A DNA stretch of 6,638 nt from an uncultured Collinsella sp. Its GTDB lineage: Bacteria > Actinomycetota > Coriobacteriia > Coriobacteriales > Coriobacteriaceae. A program made the position numbers and the translations under genes. The stretch spans positions 1-6,638 of the forward strand of contig CABRFZ010000051.1 in assembly GCA_902470365.1 (NCBI GenBank), read 5' to 3'. Each line of letters opens with the position of its first letter. The stretch's first letter is position 1. The notes under the pieces are model-generated. The model did no database searches, was not told the DNA's origin, and saw only the letters and a list, made by a program, of their open reading frames with translations. This document shows positions 1 to 6,198 of the stretch, in pieces.

Positions 1-99
1 AGGCCCTTGCGGCCTAGTCGCTATTTAGGGCGTCCAAGATTTGGGGCGCAGTTCATCCGATGACGGGCCTTGGAATTAACGTCCGAAAACAAGCTCGGA
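1..99. other. Left-edge non-coding stretch
   Basis: No convincing gene is visible. One plus-strand frame is open from base 1 to a TGA at 61-63, but it encodes only about 20 residues with no recognisable family, so it could be the end of a neighbouring gene or chance. A short hairpin (AGGCC 1-5, GGCCT 11-15) sits at the very edge without a following T-run. The stretch mainly holds the 3' flank of the DedA gene. Confidence 0.4.
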
Positions 100-100
100 C
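81..100 (-). terminator. Weak hairpin at the 3' end of the DedA gene
   Basis: GTCCGA at 81-86 and TCGGAC at 95-100 form a perfect 6-bp stem with an 8-base loop. The stem begins at the last base of the DedA stop codon when read on the minus strand. No run of T follows, so this is at best a weak or factor-assisted terminator. It is reported because no other termination signal for the DedA gene is visible inside the window. Confidence 0.25.
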
Positions 101-747
101 TAGGCGTTCTTTTTACCGAGCTTAGCCTTAACCAGACCGACCACGGTCGGGATAATCGACACGGCGACAATCCCGATGATCAGCAGCTCAAAGTGCTCCT
201 GCACAAACGGAATGCCACCAAAGAAGTAACCCAGCAGCGTAAAGACCGTCGACCAGGTAATGCCACCCAGCACGTTAAAGACGACAAAGTTGCGCCAATG
301 CATGCCGCCCATGCCGGCGATAAAAGGCACAAAGGTGCGGATGAACGGGAAGAAGCGGCCGAGGAAGATGGCCAGATGGCCCCACTTATCCAGGAAATCC
401 TCGGACTTTTTGATGCGCTCGGGCGTCATGGCCTTTACCTTGCCCGAGGCAATGATCTTGCGGCCAAAGAAGTGGCCGATCATAAAGTTGCACTGATCGC
501 CCAGGATGGCTGCGGCCCATGCGGTGGCCAGAAGCGCCACGATGTTAAAGCCGCCATTATGGGCAAAGAAGCCCGAGGCAAACAGCAGTGAGTCGCCGGG
601 AAGGAACGGGAAGAACACCACGCCCGTCTCGATAAAGATGATTAGGAACACGCAGCCGTAGGCCATAAGCGGGCCGGCGGCGATCCAGCTGGCGATCGCG
701 GTGCGCGGGTCCTTAAGCAGCTCGGCGATAAAATTGATGAAACCCAT
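100..747 (-). CDS. DedA-family (SNARE-associated / VTT domain) membrane protein
   Basis: A 215-residue integral membrane protein of the DedA family; some members recycle undecaprenyl phosphate or other lipid carriers across the cytoplasmic membrane, and others support membrane energetics. The family pattern is clear: a membrane-buried Glu (E40) in IFIETG, then FLPGD (48-52) with D52 and a re-entrant hydrophobic loop, a GD pair at 84-85, and FLGRF..FIR around 128-137 with two conserved Arg (R131, R137). These match the acidic and basic residues known to be essential in E. coli YqjA. Four to six hydrophobic segments follow, with a basic tail (KAKLGKK). I chose ATG 747 because GAGAGG (757-762) lies 9 bases upstream; a TTG 13 codons further upstream has no such site. 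The gene stands alone, divergent from cysE. The substrate cannot be read from sequence. Confidence 0.93.
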   Translation of the reverse strand: MGFINFIAELLKDPRTAIASWIAAGPLMAYGCVFLIIFIETGVVFFPFLPGDSLLFASGFFAHNGGFNIVALLATAWAAAILGDQCNFMIGHFFGRKIIASGKVKAMTPERIKKSEDFLDKWGHLAIFLGRFFPFIRTFVPFIAGMGGMHWRNFVVFNVLGGITWSTVFTLLGYFFGGIPFVQEHFELLIIGIVAVSIIPTVVGLVKAKLGKKNA

Positions 748-793
748 GAAGTAAAACCTCTCAGTTGTGGGCGCGGACACGTCCAAGTTGACC

Positions 794-824
794 AGTATAC
801 GGTTGCGATGCGAGCACGGGCCAA
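794..824 (-). promoter_or_regulatory. Candidate promoter of the DedA gene
   Basis: On the minus strand TTGGCC (819-824) and TATACT (794-799) resemble -35 and -10 elements, separated by 19 bp, slightly longer than ideal. The -10 matches consensus at 5 of 6 positions. Transcription would start near 787, giving a leader of about 40 bases before the ATG at 747. The -10 is the convincing part; the -35 is weaker. Confidence 0.45.
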
Positions 825-913
825 ACCCCTCAAAAGTCTTACTTCATTACCAGCAAGTTTGCATAACTGACACTTGTCGCCCAAAGCAAAGCAAGATCGC
901 CCTTCCTAATCCC

Positions 914-930
914 TAGCGAATCGCTATACT
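914..930 (+). promoter_or_regulatory. cysE -10 element with overlapping 13-bp palindrome
   Basis: TATACT at 925-930 is a 5-of-6 match to a -10 hexamer and would start transcription near 937, about 35 bases before the GTG start. No good -35 is present at the right distance, which suggests a promoter needing an activator. The perfect palindrome TAGCGA-A-TCGCTA (914-926) overlaps the first two bases of the -10. A protein bound there would sit across the -10 region, so this is a plausible operator. Which regulator binds is unknown. Confidence 0.45.
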
Positions 931-971
931 TTATTGAATCGCATTGTCACGGTGCTAAGGGAGGGCGGCCG

Positions 972-1676
972 GTGAGCTTTATCAACACCATTCGAGAGGA
1001 CATCAAGGCCGTCCAGGCGCAGGACCCTGCCGCGCAAAACGGTCTGGTCATCTTCCTTTCCTACCCTGGCCTGCACGCCAAGTGGAACCACGTGCCCGAG
1101 CACTGGCTGTGGGAGCACGGTCATCGCTCACTCGCCCGCGTGCTCTCGCAAATCACCCGCCACATCACCGGCGTCGAGATTCATCCCGCCGCGCGGATCG
1201 GCAAGCATTTCTTTATCGACCACGCCATGGGCGTCGTTATTGGCGAGACTGCCATCGTGGGCGACAACTGCGTGCTCTACCAGGGCGTCACGCTCGGCGG
1301 CACCGGCAACGAGACTGGCAAACGCCACCCCACCCTGGGCAACAACGTCACGGTGGGCACGGGCGCCAAGGTGCTTGGCAACATCCACATCGGCAACAAT
1401 GTCAAGATCGGCGGCAACTCGGTCGTCGTCAAGGACGTGCCCGACAACTGCACCGTCGTGGGCGTGCCCGGGCGCATCATCAAGCGCAACGGCTGCCGCG
1501 TGTTCGAGGAGAGCTTCGACGCCAAGCAGCATCGCGAGTACATGCCCGACGATGCCGCCGAGCAGAGCGCCCTCAACCGTCAGGGCATCACCGAAAACGC
1601 CCGTCGCGTCAAGGAACTCGAGCAAGAGGTGGCCGAGCTCAAAGCCCTCGTCGCCAAGCTCGTGGACGAGCGCTAG
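972..1676 (+). CDS. cysE: Serine O-acetyltransferase
   Basis: Transfers acetyl from acetyl-CoA to L-serine, giving O-acetylserine, the first step of cysteine synthesis in the cytosol. The 234-residue product has a short helical N-terminal region (about 1-65) and a left-handed beta helix of hexapeptide repeats (about 66-170). Diagnostic residues are E69 in VEIHP (Asp in E. coli CysE), catalytic H84 in FIDHAMG, GET at 91-93, GGTG at 109-112 and KRHP at 117-120. This is the short Gram-positive form, often called EpsC-like when found with capsule genes; no such genes are here. The GTG start follows AAGGGAGG (957-964) by 7 bases. The C-terminus is unusual: residues 213-230 carry clean heptads (V213, L216, V220, L223, V227, L230), predicting a coiled coil. 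The protein ends in DER, without the terminal Ile that docks into cysteine synthase. No cysK gene lies adjacent. Confidence 0.95.
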   Translation: MSFINTIREDIKAVQAQDPAAQNGLVIFLSYPGLHAKWNHVPEHWLWEHGHRSLARVLSQITRHITGVEIHPAARIGKHFFIDHAMGVVIGETAIVGDNCVLYQGVTLGGTGNETGKRHPTLGNNVTVGTGAKVLGNIHIGNNVKIGGNSVVVKDVPDNCTVVGVPGRIIKRNGCRVFEESFDAKQHREYMPDDAAEQSALNRQGITENARRVKELEQEVAELKALVAKLVDER

Positions 1677-1712
1677 AGCCGCGGGCAACCGCCACAGCAT
1701 GAACGCCAACAC

Positions 1713-1754
1713 AAAAGGCGCGCCAGGGAATCCGCCCCCGGCGCGCCTTCTTTT
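1713..1754. terminator. Bidirectional intrinsic terminator between cysE and the ABC operon
   Basis: AAGGCGCGCC (1715-1724) pairs with GGCGCGCCTT (1740-1749), a perfect 10-bp GC-rich stem with a 15-base loop. Reading rightwards it is followed by a T-rich run (1748-1754), so it ends cysE transcripts 37 bases after the stop. Reading leftwards the stem is followed by TTTTGTGTT, so it can also end the convergent ABC exporter transcript. Each arm contains the self-complementary octamer GGCGCGCC. Confidence 0.88.
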
Positions 1755-1758
1755 CGAT

Positions 1759-1786
1759 GTGACATGCGGGGCTGCCCCTTTGTCAC
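1759..1786 (-). other. Second hairpin directly after the ABC exporter stop codon
   Basis: GTGACA (1759-1764) pairs with TGTCAC (1781-1786), and inside it GGGG (1768-1771) pairs with CCCC (1775-1778) around a 3-base loop, with a small internal bulge. On the minus strand it starts one base after the TAA of the last operon gene and lies just ahead of the intrinsic terminator. It may protect the 3' end of the mRNA or assist termination; it lacks its own T-run. Confidence 0.5.
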
Positions 1787-1787
1787 C

Positions 1788-3791
1788 TTATGCGAACTGG
1801 CTTAGGTAGAGGTCGGCATAAGCGCCCTCGGCAGCCAGCAGCTCCTTGTGCGTACCCTGCTCGATGATATTGCCGTGATCCATGACCAGGATGAGGTCGG
1901 CATCGACGATCGTCGACAGACGGTGCGCGATCACAAAGCTCGTGCGCCCGCGCATGAGCGCGTCCATGGCGCGGCCGATGGCGAGCTCGGTGCGCGTGTC
2001 CACGCTCGACGTCGCCTCGTCCAGGATGAGGATCGCCGGGTTGTTGAGCAGCACGCGCGCGATGGTCAGCAGCTGACGTTGGCCCTGGCTGATGCTCTCG
2101 GCATCGTTAGCCACATGCGTGTCGTAGCCCTGCGGCATGGTGCGCACAAAGAAGTCGACCTGAGCGGCACGTGCAGCCGCGACAATCTCCTCGCGCGTCG
2201 CCTCGGGACAGCCATAGGCGATGTTCTCGGCAATGGTGCCATCGAACAGCCAGGCGTCCTGCAACACCATGCCAAACTGCTGGCGCAGCTCGCCGCGGTC
2301 CATGCGGCTCGTGTCCACACCGTCGAGGGTAATGCGACCACCGTCGATCTCGTAGAAGCGCATGAGCAGATTGATGAGCGTGGTCTTACCCGCACCCGTG
2401 GTTCCCACCACCGCGATCTTCTGACCCGGCTCGGCGGTAAACGACACGTCGCGCATAAGCGGCTTGTCGGGCGAATATCCAAAGCGCACATGCTCAAAAG
2501 CGACACGGCCCTCCACCTTGCCTGGCAGCTTGGCGGCGTCCGCCGGCAACGGATCGGCTTCCATCTCGGGCTCGTCGAGCAGGTCGAACACGCGCTCGGC
2601 GCTCGCCAGCGCGCTCTGCAGCGAGTTAAAGGTAAACGACAGCTGCGTCATGGGCTCGGATGCCTCGTAGATAAACTGGAAGAACGCCTGGAACACGCCG
2701 ACGGTCATGTGACCGGCAACCAGCATGCTGCAGCCCACCAGCGCAATCACGATCTGCGCCAAGCGGCCGATAAAGCGCACCGCGGGGCCGACGGCGTTAA
2801 TCATAAAGTCGGCCTTGGTACTTACGCGCGCCAGCTCCTTCGAAGCCTCGTGTACCTCGGCAGAGCTCTGGCGCTCGCGGTTAAACGCACGGATTACCAG
2901 ACGGCCCGAGTATCCTTCCTCGACCGCGCTCGTAATCTTGGACACCCACTCCTGGCGCTCGCCCGTCACATCGTGCGTGCGGCGCGAAACGACCTTCGTC
3001 ACCAGCAGCGAAAGCGCCGTAAAGAACAAAAAGACAAGCGTGAGCGGCACGCTAAACACAAACATCACGCTCACGGCGCCCACCACGGTACCGATCGACA
3101 CCAGAAGCTGCAGCAAGCCGCGCTGCATGCTCTCGGACATCTTGTCCAAGTCGTTGGTCGCACGGCTGACGACCTCGCCGGGACGATGCGCGTCAAAGTA
3201 GGCAAGCGGCAGACGGTTGAGCTTTTGTGCGATGCGGTTGCGCAGGCGCAGGTTGAGGCGCTCGGCAACGCTCGACATCAAAAAGCTCTGGAGTGCGTAG
3301 AACGAGGCGGCGGCAGTCCAGATCATAAAGTAGATGAAAATGGTCCTGCCGCAGTTCTCCCAGGTAATGCTGAAGGTAGTGTTGTTGGCAAACGCCAGCT
3401 TCATGTGCCCCCACAGCTCATCGATCACGCGGGCGCTGTAAGCCGGCGCCGCGGTGTTAAAGATGACATAGAACACGATGCTCGCGAACACGATATAGAA
3501 GCGCCAATGGTCGCCGGCGGCCTCGCTCCACAGGCGGCGCACCGTCGCCCAGGTGTCGCGGGGCGTCTCGTCCTCGTCCTCGTCGTCAACGTCGCGCATA
3601 CGCTCCGCCTCGGCGCGGGCGCGCTCGTCCTCGGCGCGCTCGTTTTCCTCGTAAAGTGCCTGGCGGCGAGCCTCACGCTCCGCCGCTGCCTTGGCGGCTT
3701 CGTCCAGGTCGGGCGTGGCGCCCGTCTCCTCGACTGTCTCTGCAACCGCGGCGCCATCGGCGACGCTCTGCTTCTTGAGCTCCTCGGTCAT
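1788..3791 (-). CDS. ABC exporter half-transporter B (catalytically competent subunit)
   Basis: A 667-residue ABC exporter subunit with fused membrane and ATPase domains; with the upstream gene product it should form a heterodimeric multidrug-type exporter (BmrCD, LmrCD or EfrAB-like). Residues 1-92 are a charged cytosolic extension (Ala/Glu/Arg helix at 30-66, acidic cluster DVDDEDEDE at 67-75). Six membrane segments lie at about 97-380. The ATPase domain has Walker A GTTGAGKT (463-470), Q-loop Q511, signature SQGQ (568-571), Walker B ILILDE with catalytic E592, D-loop SSVD (595-598) and switch H623. The signature deviates from SGGQ, as is common in the partner of a degenerate subunit. I chose ATG 3791 because the SD lies 7 bases upstream; an in-frame GTG at 3800 lies within that SD. 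It starts 1 base after the upstream stop. The transported substrate is unknown. Confidence 0.95.
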   Translation of the reverse strand: MTEELKKQSVADGAAVAETVEETGATPDLDEAAKAAAEREARRQALYEENERAEDERARAEAERMRDVDDEDEDETPRDTWATVRRLWSEAAGDHWRFYIVFASIVFYVIFNTAAPAYSARVIDELWGHMKLAFANNTTFSITWENCGRTIFIYFMIWTAAASFYALQSFLMSSVAERLNLRLRNRIAQKLNRLPLAYFDAHRPGEVVSRATNDLDKMSESMQRGLLQLLVSIGTVVGAVSVMFVFSVPLTLVFLFFTALSLLVTKVVSRRTHDVTGERQEWVSKITSAVEEGYSGRLVIRAFNRERQSSAEVHEASKELARVSTKADFMINAVGPAVRFIGRLAQIVIALVGCSMLVAGHMTVGVFQAFFQFIYEASEPMTQLSFTFNSLQSALASAERVFDLLDEPEMEADPLPADAAKLPGKVEGRVAFEHVRFGYSPDKPLMRDVSFTAEPGQKIAVVGTTGAGKTTLINLLMRFYEIDGGRITLDGVDTSRMDRGELRQQFGMVLQDAWLFDGTIAENIAYGCPEATREEIVAAARAAQVDFFVRTMPQGYDTHVANDAESISQGQRQLLTIARVLLNNPAILILDEATSSVDTRTELAIGRAMDALMRGRTSFVIAHRLSTIVDADLILVMDHGNIIEQGTHKELLAAEGAYADLYLSQFA

Positions 3792-3792
3792 G

Positions 3793-5529
3793 CTACTCAC
3801 CTCCCTTCATCTGCGATTCCGCGATAGCGCGGTACACCTCGCAGGTTTCCATGAGCTCGTCGTGCGTGCCTAGGCCCACGATCTCGCCGTCTTTGAGCAC
3901 CACGATCTGATCGGCATGCAAAATAGTCGAGATGCGCTGGGCGATGATGAGCACCGCGGCATCGCGCGTCTCGTCCTGCAGCGCATGGCGCAGTGCCGCA
4001 TCGGTCTTAAAGTCCAGGGCCGAAAGACTGTCGTCGAAGATATATAGATCGGCGCGCTTCATGAGTGCGCGAGCGATCGCCAGGCGCTGGCGCTGACCGC
4101 CCGAAAAGTTCGTGCCGCCCTGGGCCACCGGCGTATCGAGCCCCTGGGGCTGGTCGAGCACAAAGGTGCTCTGGGCAACCTCCAGCGCATGGAGCATGTC
4201 AGCCTCAGTCGCGTCTTCGTTGCCAAAGCGCAGGTTGCTCGCCACCGTACCCGAGAACAGCCATGCCTTCTGCGGCACATAGGCGATACGCCCGCGGATG
4301 TCGTCTTGCGAAAGGTCGCGCAGATCGATGCCATTCAGGCGAATGGCGCCCTTCGTGGCATCGTGGAAGCGAAGCAAGAGCTTGGCCACCGTCGACTTGC
4401 CCGAACCCGTCGAGCCTACAATCGCCGTGGTCTGGCCACGGCGACAGGCAAAGCTCAGGTCGCACAGGGTATCCTCGTCGGCATCGTCAAAACGGAACGA
4501 CATGTGGTCGAACACGGCCACCGCATCGGCCCCATCTGCGGACTCAGGCGCCCCGTCGCCCAGCGTAGCCTTACCGTCCACGATGCTCGGCTCGATTTCG
4601 AGCACCTGTTGCGCGCGGTTGAGACACGCCGCGGCGCGCGGAAGCGTCAGAATCACCATCTGCGCCGTCATCACAAAGAACAGGATCAGGATCGCGTACT
4701 CCAGCACGGCCGAGATGCTACCGATTTGCATGGCGTGGACGCCCACGCGGTTGCCGCCCACCCACAGCACCGCCACCTCGGCGATATTCATCAAAAAGAA
4801 GCCGGAGCTGTCGAGACCCACAAACAGGTGGTTGACCTTGATGGCATTGGCCGCGTAATCGCTAAACACCTCGTCCAGGCGCTGCTCCTCGTGGCGCTCC
4901 TTGTTAAATGCGCGGATGACGCGCACGCCCACGATGTTCTCGCGCAGCACCACGTTCATGCGGTCGATAAAGCTCTGCAGGCGCATAAAGATCGGCGCGG
5001 CGTTAGCCACCGTAAAGACCGCCGCCACCAGCACGATCGCAACCACCACGCCCAGCAGCGTGCCCATGGCGGGATCGATGAACCAAGCAAAAATGATGCC
5101 TGCCACGGCCAAGAACGGCACCGGCAGCACCAGCTGAATCGTCTGAAGGACAGCTTGCTGAATCACGTTGATGTCGTTGAGCGAGCGCGTGATCATCGAA
5201 CCCGTGCCAAAGCGCTCAAAGTCGCTGGCGGACAGCTCGAGCGACTTGTCGTACACGGCATTGCGGATATCGCAGGCCACGTTGGCGGCCAGGCGCGCCG
5301 AAAGATAGCAGCCCAGCACCGTGCCGCCGCTGGCCATGCCGGTCGCGATAAGCATGTACAGGCCGTTGCGTAAAATATAGTCGACATCGCCCGTGGTAAT
5401 ACCGGTGTTGACCATGTTCGCCAGCATCGTGGGAACCAACAGTGTACCGACGTTATCTATCAGCACCGCAAACAGCGTCACCGCAATCAGACCGCGGTAC
5501 GGCCTCATAAACCTCATTAAGAGTCGCAT
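3793..5529 (-). CDS. ABC exporter half-transporter A (degenerate-site subunit)
   Basis: A 578-residue ABC exporter subunit of usual length, with six membrane segments (about 14-37, 51-74, 128-150, 155-178, 240-258, 268-296) followed by an ATPase domain. Walker A is GSTGSGKST (372-380), the Q-loop Gln is Q420 and the signature FSGGQ (475-479) is canonical. Walker B reads YIFDD, so Asp500 replaces the catalytic Glu, and Gln531 replaces the switch-loop His in IAQRIST. Its own nucleotide site should therefore bind but barely hydrolyse ATP, while its signature completes the active site of half-transporter B. This is the known asymmetric pattern of heterodimeric exporters, so both genes are expected to be needed. 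The start at 5529 is preceded by GAGGGGG (5534-5540) and overlaps the MarR gene by 13 bases. A second ATG at 5517, overlapping the MarR stop as TAATG, lacks a ribosome site but cannot be excluded. Confidence 0.95.
   Translation of the reverse strand: MRLLMRFMRPYRGLIAVTLFAVLIDNVGTLLVPTMLANMVNTGITTGDVDYILRNGLYMLIATGMASGGTVLGCYLSARLAANVACDIRNAVYDKSLELSASDFERFGTGSMITRSLNDINVIQQAVLQTIQLVLPVPFLAVAGIIFAWFIDPAMGTLLGVVVAIVLVAAVFTVANAAPIFMRLQSFIDRMNVVLRENIVGVRVIRAFNKERHEEQRLDEVFSDYAANAIKVNHLFVGLDSSGFFLMNIAEVAVLWVGGNRVGVHAMQIGSISAVLEYAILILFFVMTAQMVILTLPRAAACLNRAQQVLEIEPSIVDGKATLGDGAPESADGADAVAVFDHMSFRFDDADEDTLCDLSFACRRGQTTAIVGSTGSGKSTVAKLLLRFHDATKGAIRLNGIDLRDLSQDDIRGRIAYVPQKAWLFSGTVASNLRFGNEDATEADMLHALEVAQSTFVLDQPQGLDTPVAQGGTNFSGGQRQRLAIARALMKRADLYIFDDSLSALDFKTDAALRHALQDETRDAAVLIIAQRISTILHADQIVVLKDGEIVGLGTHDELMETCEVYRAIAESQMKGGE
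3797..3807 (-). promoter_or_regulatory. Ribosome binding site embedded in the upstream gene
   Basis: On the minus strand AAGGGAGGTGA, close to a perfect Shine-Dalgarno, lies within the last four codons (Lys-Gly-Gly-Glu) of half-transporter A, just before its TAG stop. It fixes the start of half-transporter B at 3791, with 7 bases between GGAGGT and the ATG. Ribosomes finishing A are placed directly on the site for B, which should help make the two subunits in matched amounts. Confidence 0.85.
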
Positions 5530-6017
5530 GTGTCCCCCTCGCCCTTATCGTCAGCCTCGTTCTCGGCGGCTACCTGCTGTTTAAACGCCTCGCACTCTTC
5601 GTTAAGAACATGGGAGAACTTACCGACCAAGCGCATGATCTCGCGCTGTTCCCACGGCTCGAGCGCCTCGAACGTCTGTTGCTCGGCTTTTTGCGCCGGC
5701 AACGCGTAGCGCTTGGCAAACCGCATGCCTTCTTCGGTCAGCCGCACAACCTTGTTCTTACGACTACCCTCGGCAAACTCCAACGTTGCGAAGCCCCGCG
5801 CCGTCAAGGTCTTAATTGCCGAGTTGATGGTCTGTTTGCTGTAGAACCATTCGCTTGTCAGACGGCTTACGGCAATACTGCCGCCCGCCGTGCTGGTGTC
5901 GACGAGCATCCAATAGGCGCAGTCCGAAAGGCCGCAGGCGCGCGAGAACTCCGAATAGATATGGTCGAGTCCATTGAGCAACCGATCGAAGTCGACCAGC
6001 GTAACCGCACTATTCAT
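5517..6017 (-). CDS. MarR-family transcriptional regulator
   Basis: A 166-residue winged helix-turn-helix protein, first gene of the exporter operon and probably its repressor. The N-terminal helix (about 7-30) and C-terminal helices (about 105-150) should form the dimer interface. The DNA-binding part covers about 48-100: a helix at SRLTSEWF, a recognition helix around SKQTINSAIKTL (60-71), a wing at GSRKNKVVRL (84-93) and the typical MarR ending LTEEGMRFA (93-101). The C-terminus (about 151-166) is acidic and likely disordered. There are four Cys (28, 33, 142, 164); redox sensing is possible but nothing shows it. The ATG at 6017 follows a G-rich stretch (GGTGGGA). It is co-transcribed with both transporter genes, and two related palindromic sites in its own promoter support autorepression. 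The ligand is unknown; exporter substrates are the natural candidates. Confidence 0.92.
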   Translation of the reverse strand: MNSAVTLVDFDRLLNGLDHIYSEFSRACGLSDCAYWMLVDTSTAGGSIAVSRLTSEWFYSKQTINSAIKTLTARGFATLEFAEGSRKNKVVRLTEEGMRFAKRYALPAQKAEQQTFEALEPWEQREIMRLVGKFSHVLNEECEAFKQQVAAENEADDKGEGDTCDS

Positions 6018-6031
6018 CTATCCCACCATTC

Positions 6032-6054
6032 AATTGTCCGATTTTTGACCAATT
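6032..6054. promoter_or_regulatory. Candidate MarR operator 1
   Basis: AATTG (6032-6036) and CAATT (6050-6054) are inverted arms around a core containing GTC-N8-GAC (6036-6049). The core GTCCGATTTTTGAC matches 13 of 14 bases of operator 2. It covers roughly positions +4 to +26 relative to the predicted transcription start, where a bound repressor would block early elongation. Assignment to the adjacent MarR protein is inferred from position and symmetry. Confidence 0.55.
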
Positions 6055-6064
6055 ATGTGTCTCT

Positions 6065-6093
6065 AGATTAGTCCGAGTTTTGACTATCGTCAA
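6065..6093 (-). promoter_or_regulatory. Promoter of the MarR/ABC exporter operon
   Basis: On the minus strand TTGACG (6088-6093) matches the -35 consensus at 5 of 6 positions, and TAATCT (6065-6070) serves as a weaker -10 after an ideal 17-bp spacer. Transcription would start near 6058, giving a leader of about 40 bases before the MarR ATG at 6017. The spacer is filled almost completely by operator 2. Confidence 0.65.
6069..6086. promoter_or_regulatory. Candidate MarR operator 2, inside the promoter spacer
   Basis: TAGTC (6069-6073) and GACTA (6082-6086) form a perfect inverted repeat with 8 bases between, an 18-bp site of the size that MarR dimers usually bind. It lies between -35 and -10 and touches the -10, so binding would exclude RNA polymerase. 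Its core GTCCGAGTTTTGAC (6071-6084) is nearly identical to that of operator 1, with centres 35 bp apart. Confidence 0.6.
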
Positions 6094-6105
6094 CAGGCTC
6101 TCCGC

Positions 6106-6119
6106 AAATGCGTGCATTT
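6106..6119. promoter_or_regulatory. Perfect palindrome upstream of the exporter promoter
   Basis: AAATGC (6106-6111) and GCATTT (6114-6119) form a perfect 6-2-6 inverted repeat. It lies 13 to 26 bases upstream of the -35 element, where an activator or second regulator could bind. Its sequence is unlike the two MarR-type sites, although its centre is exactly 35 bp from that of operator 2. Function is unproven. Confidence 0.35.
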
Positions 6120-6136
6120 TTATGGCCTATCGGCAG

Positions 6137-6172
6137 AAAAAGACCGCCGGCGCGGGGGCGGCGCCAGCGGTC
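6137..6172 (-). terminator. Strong intrinsic terminator of the small-protein gene
   Basis: On the minus strand GACCGCTGGCGC and GCGCCGGCGGTC form a 12-bp stem with one G-U pair and a 7-base loop (arms 6142-6153 and 6161-6172), followed directly by five T (6141-6137). It lies about 27 bases after the stop of the 96-residue gene and separates that gene from the MarR operon downstream, so the two are likely independent transcripts. Confidence 0.9.
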
Positions 6173-6198
6173 ACGTGAAAATCGGGTTTTATTGCCTG

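Noticed and set aside
748..786. Upstream TTG start for the DedA protein
   Set aside because: It would add 13 residues with no Shine-Dalgarno and would translate through the GAGAGG site that serves ATG 747.
31..787. Octamer CGTCCAAG present at 31-38 and 780-787 flanking the DedA gene
   Set aside because: Too short to indicate a mobile element or attachment site; flanking bases do not match.
854..876. CAAGT...ACTTG inverted repeat in the DedA/cysE intergenic region
   Set aside because: Five-bp arms with a 13-base gap are expected by chance and it does not overlap a convincing promoter element.
1128..1712. A 194-residue open frame on the minus strand over cysE
   Set aside because: Antisense shadow of a well-supported acetyltransferase gene; it has no ribosome site or recognisable domain.
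3792..3800. GTG start three codons upstream for half-transporter B
   Set aside because: The GTG lies inside the Shine-Dalgarno sequence itself; ATG 3791 has ideal spacing from it.
1848..3827. A 659-residue open frame on the plus strand antisense to half-transporter B
   Set aside because: It is in register with the real codons, so stops would require Leu TTA/CTA or Ser TCA codons in the transporter gene, which are rare in GC-rich DNA. The product is His/Arg-rich with no family features and no ribosome site.
4189..5373. A 394-residue open frame on the plus strand antisense to half-transporter A
   Set aside because: Same in-register antisense artefact; the translation is His/Ala/Arg-rich low-complexity sequence without motifs.
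6171..6178. TCACGTGA palindrome beside the small-protein terminator
   Set aside because: It partly overlaps the terminator arm, lies downstream of a gene and is short, so a regulatory role is not supported.
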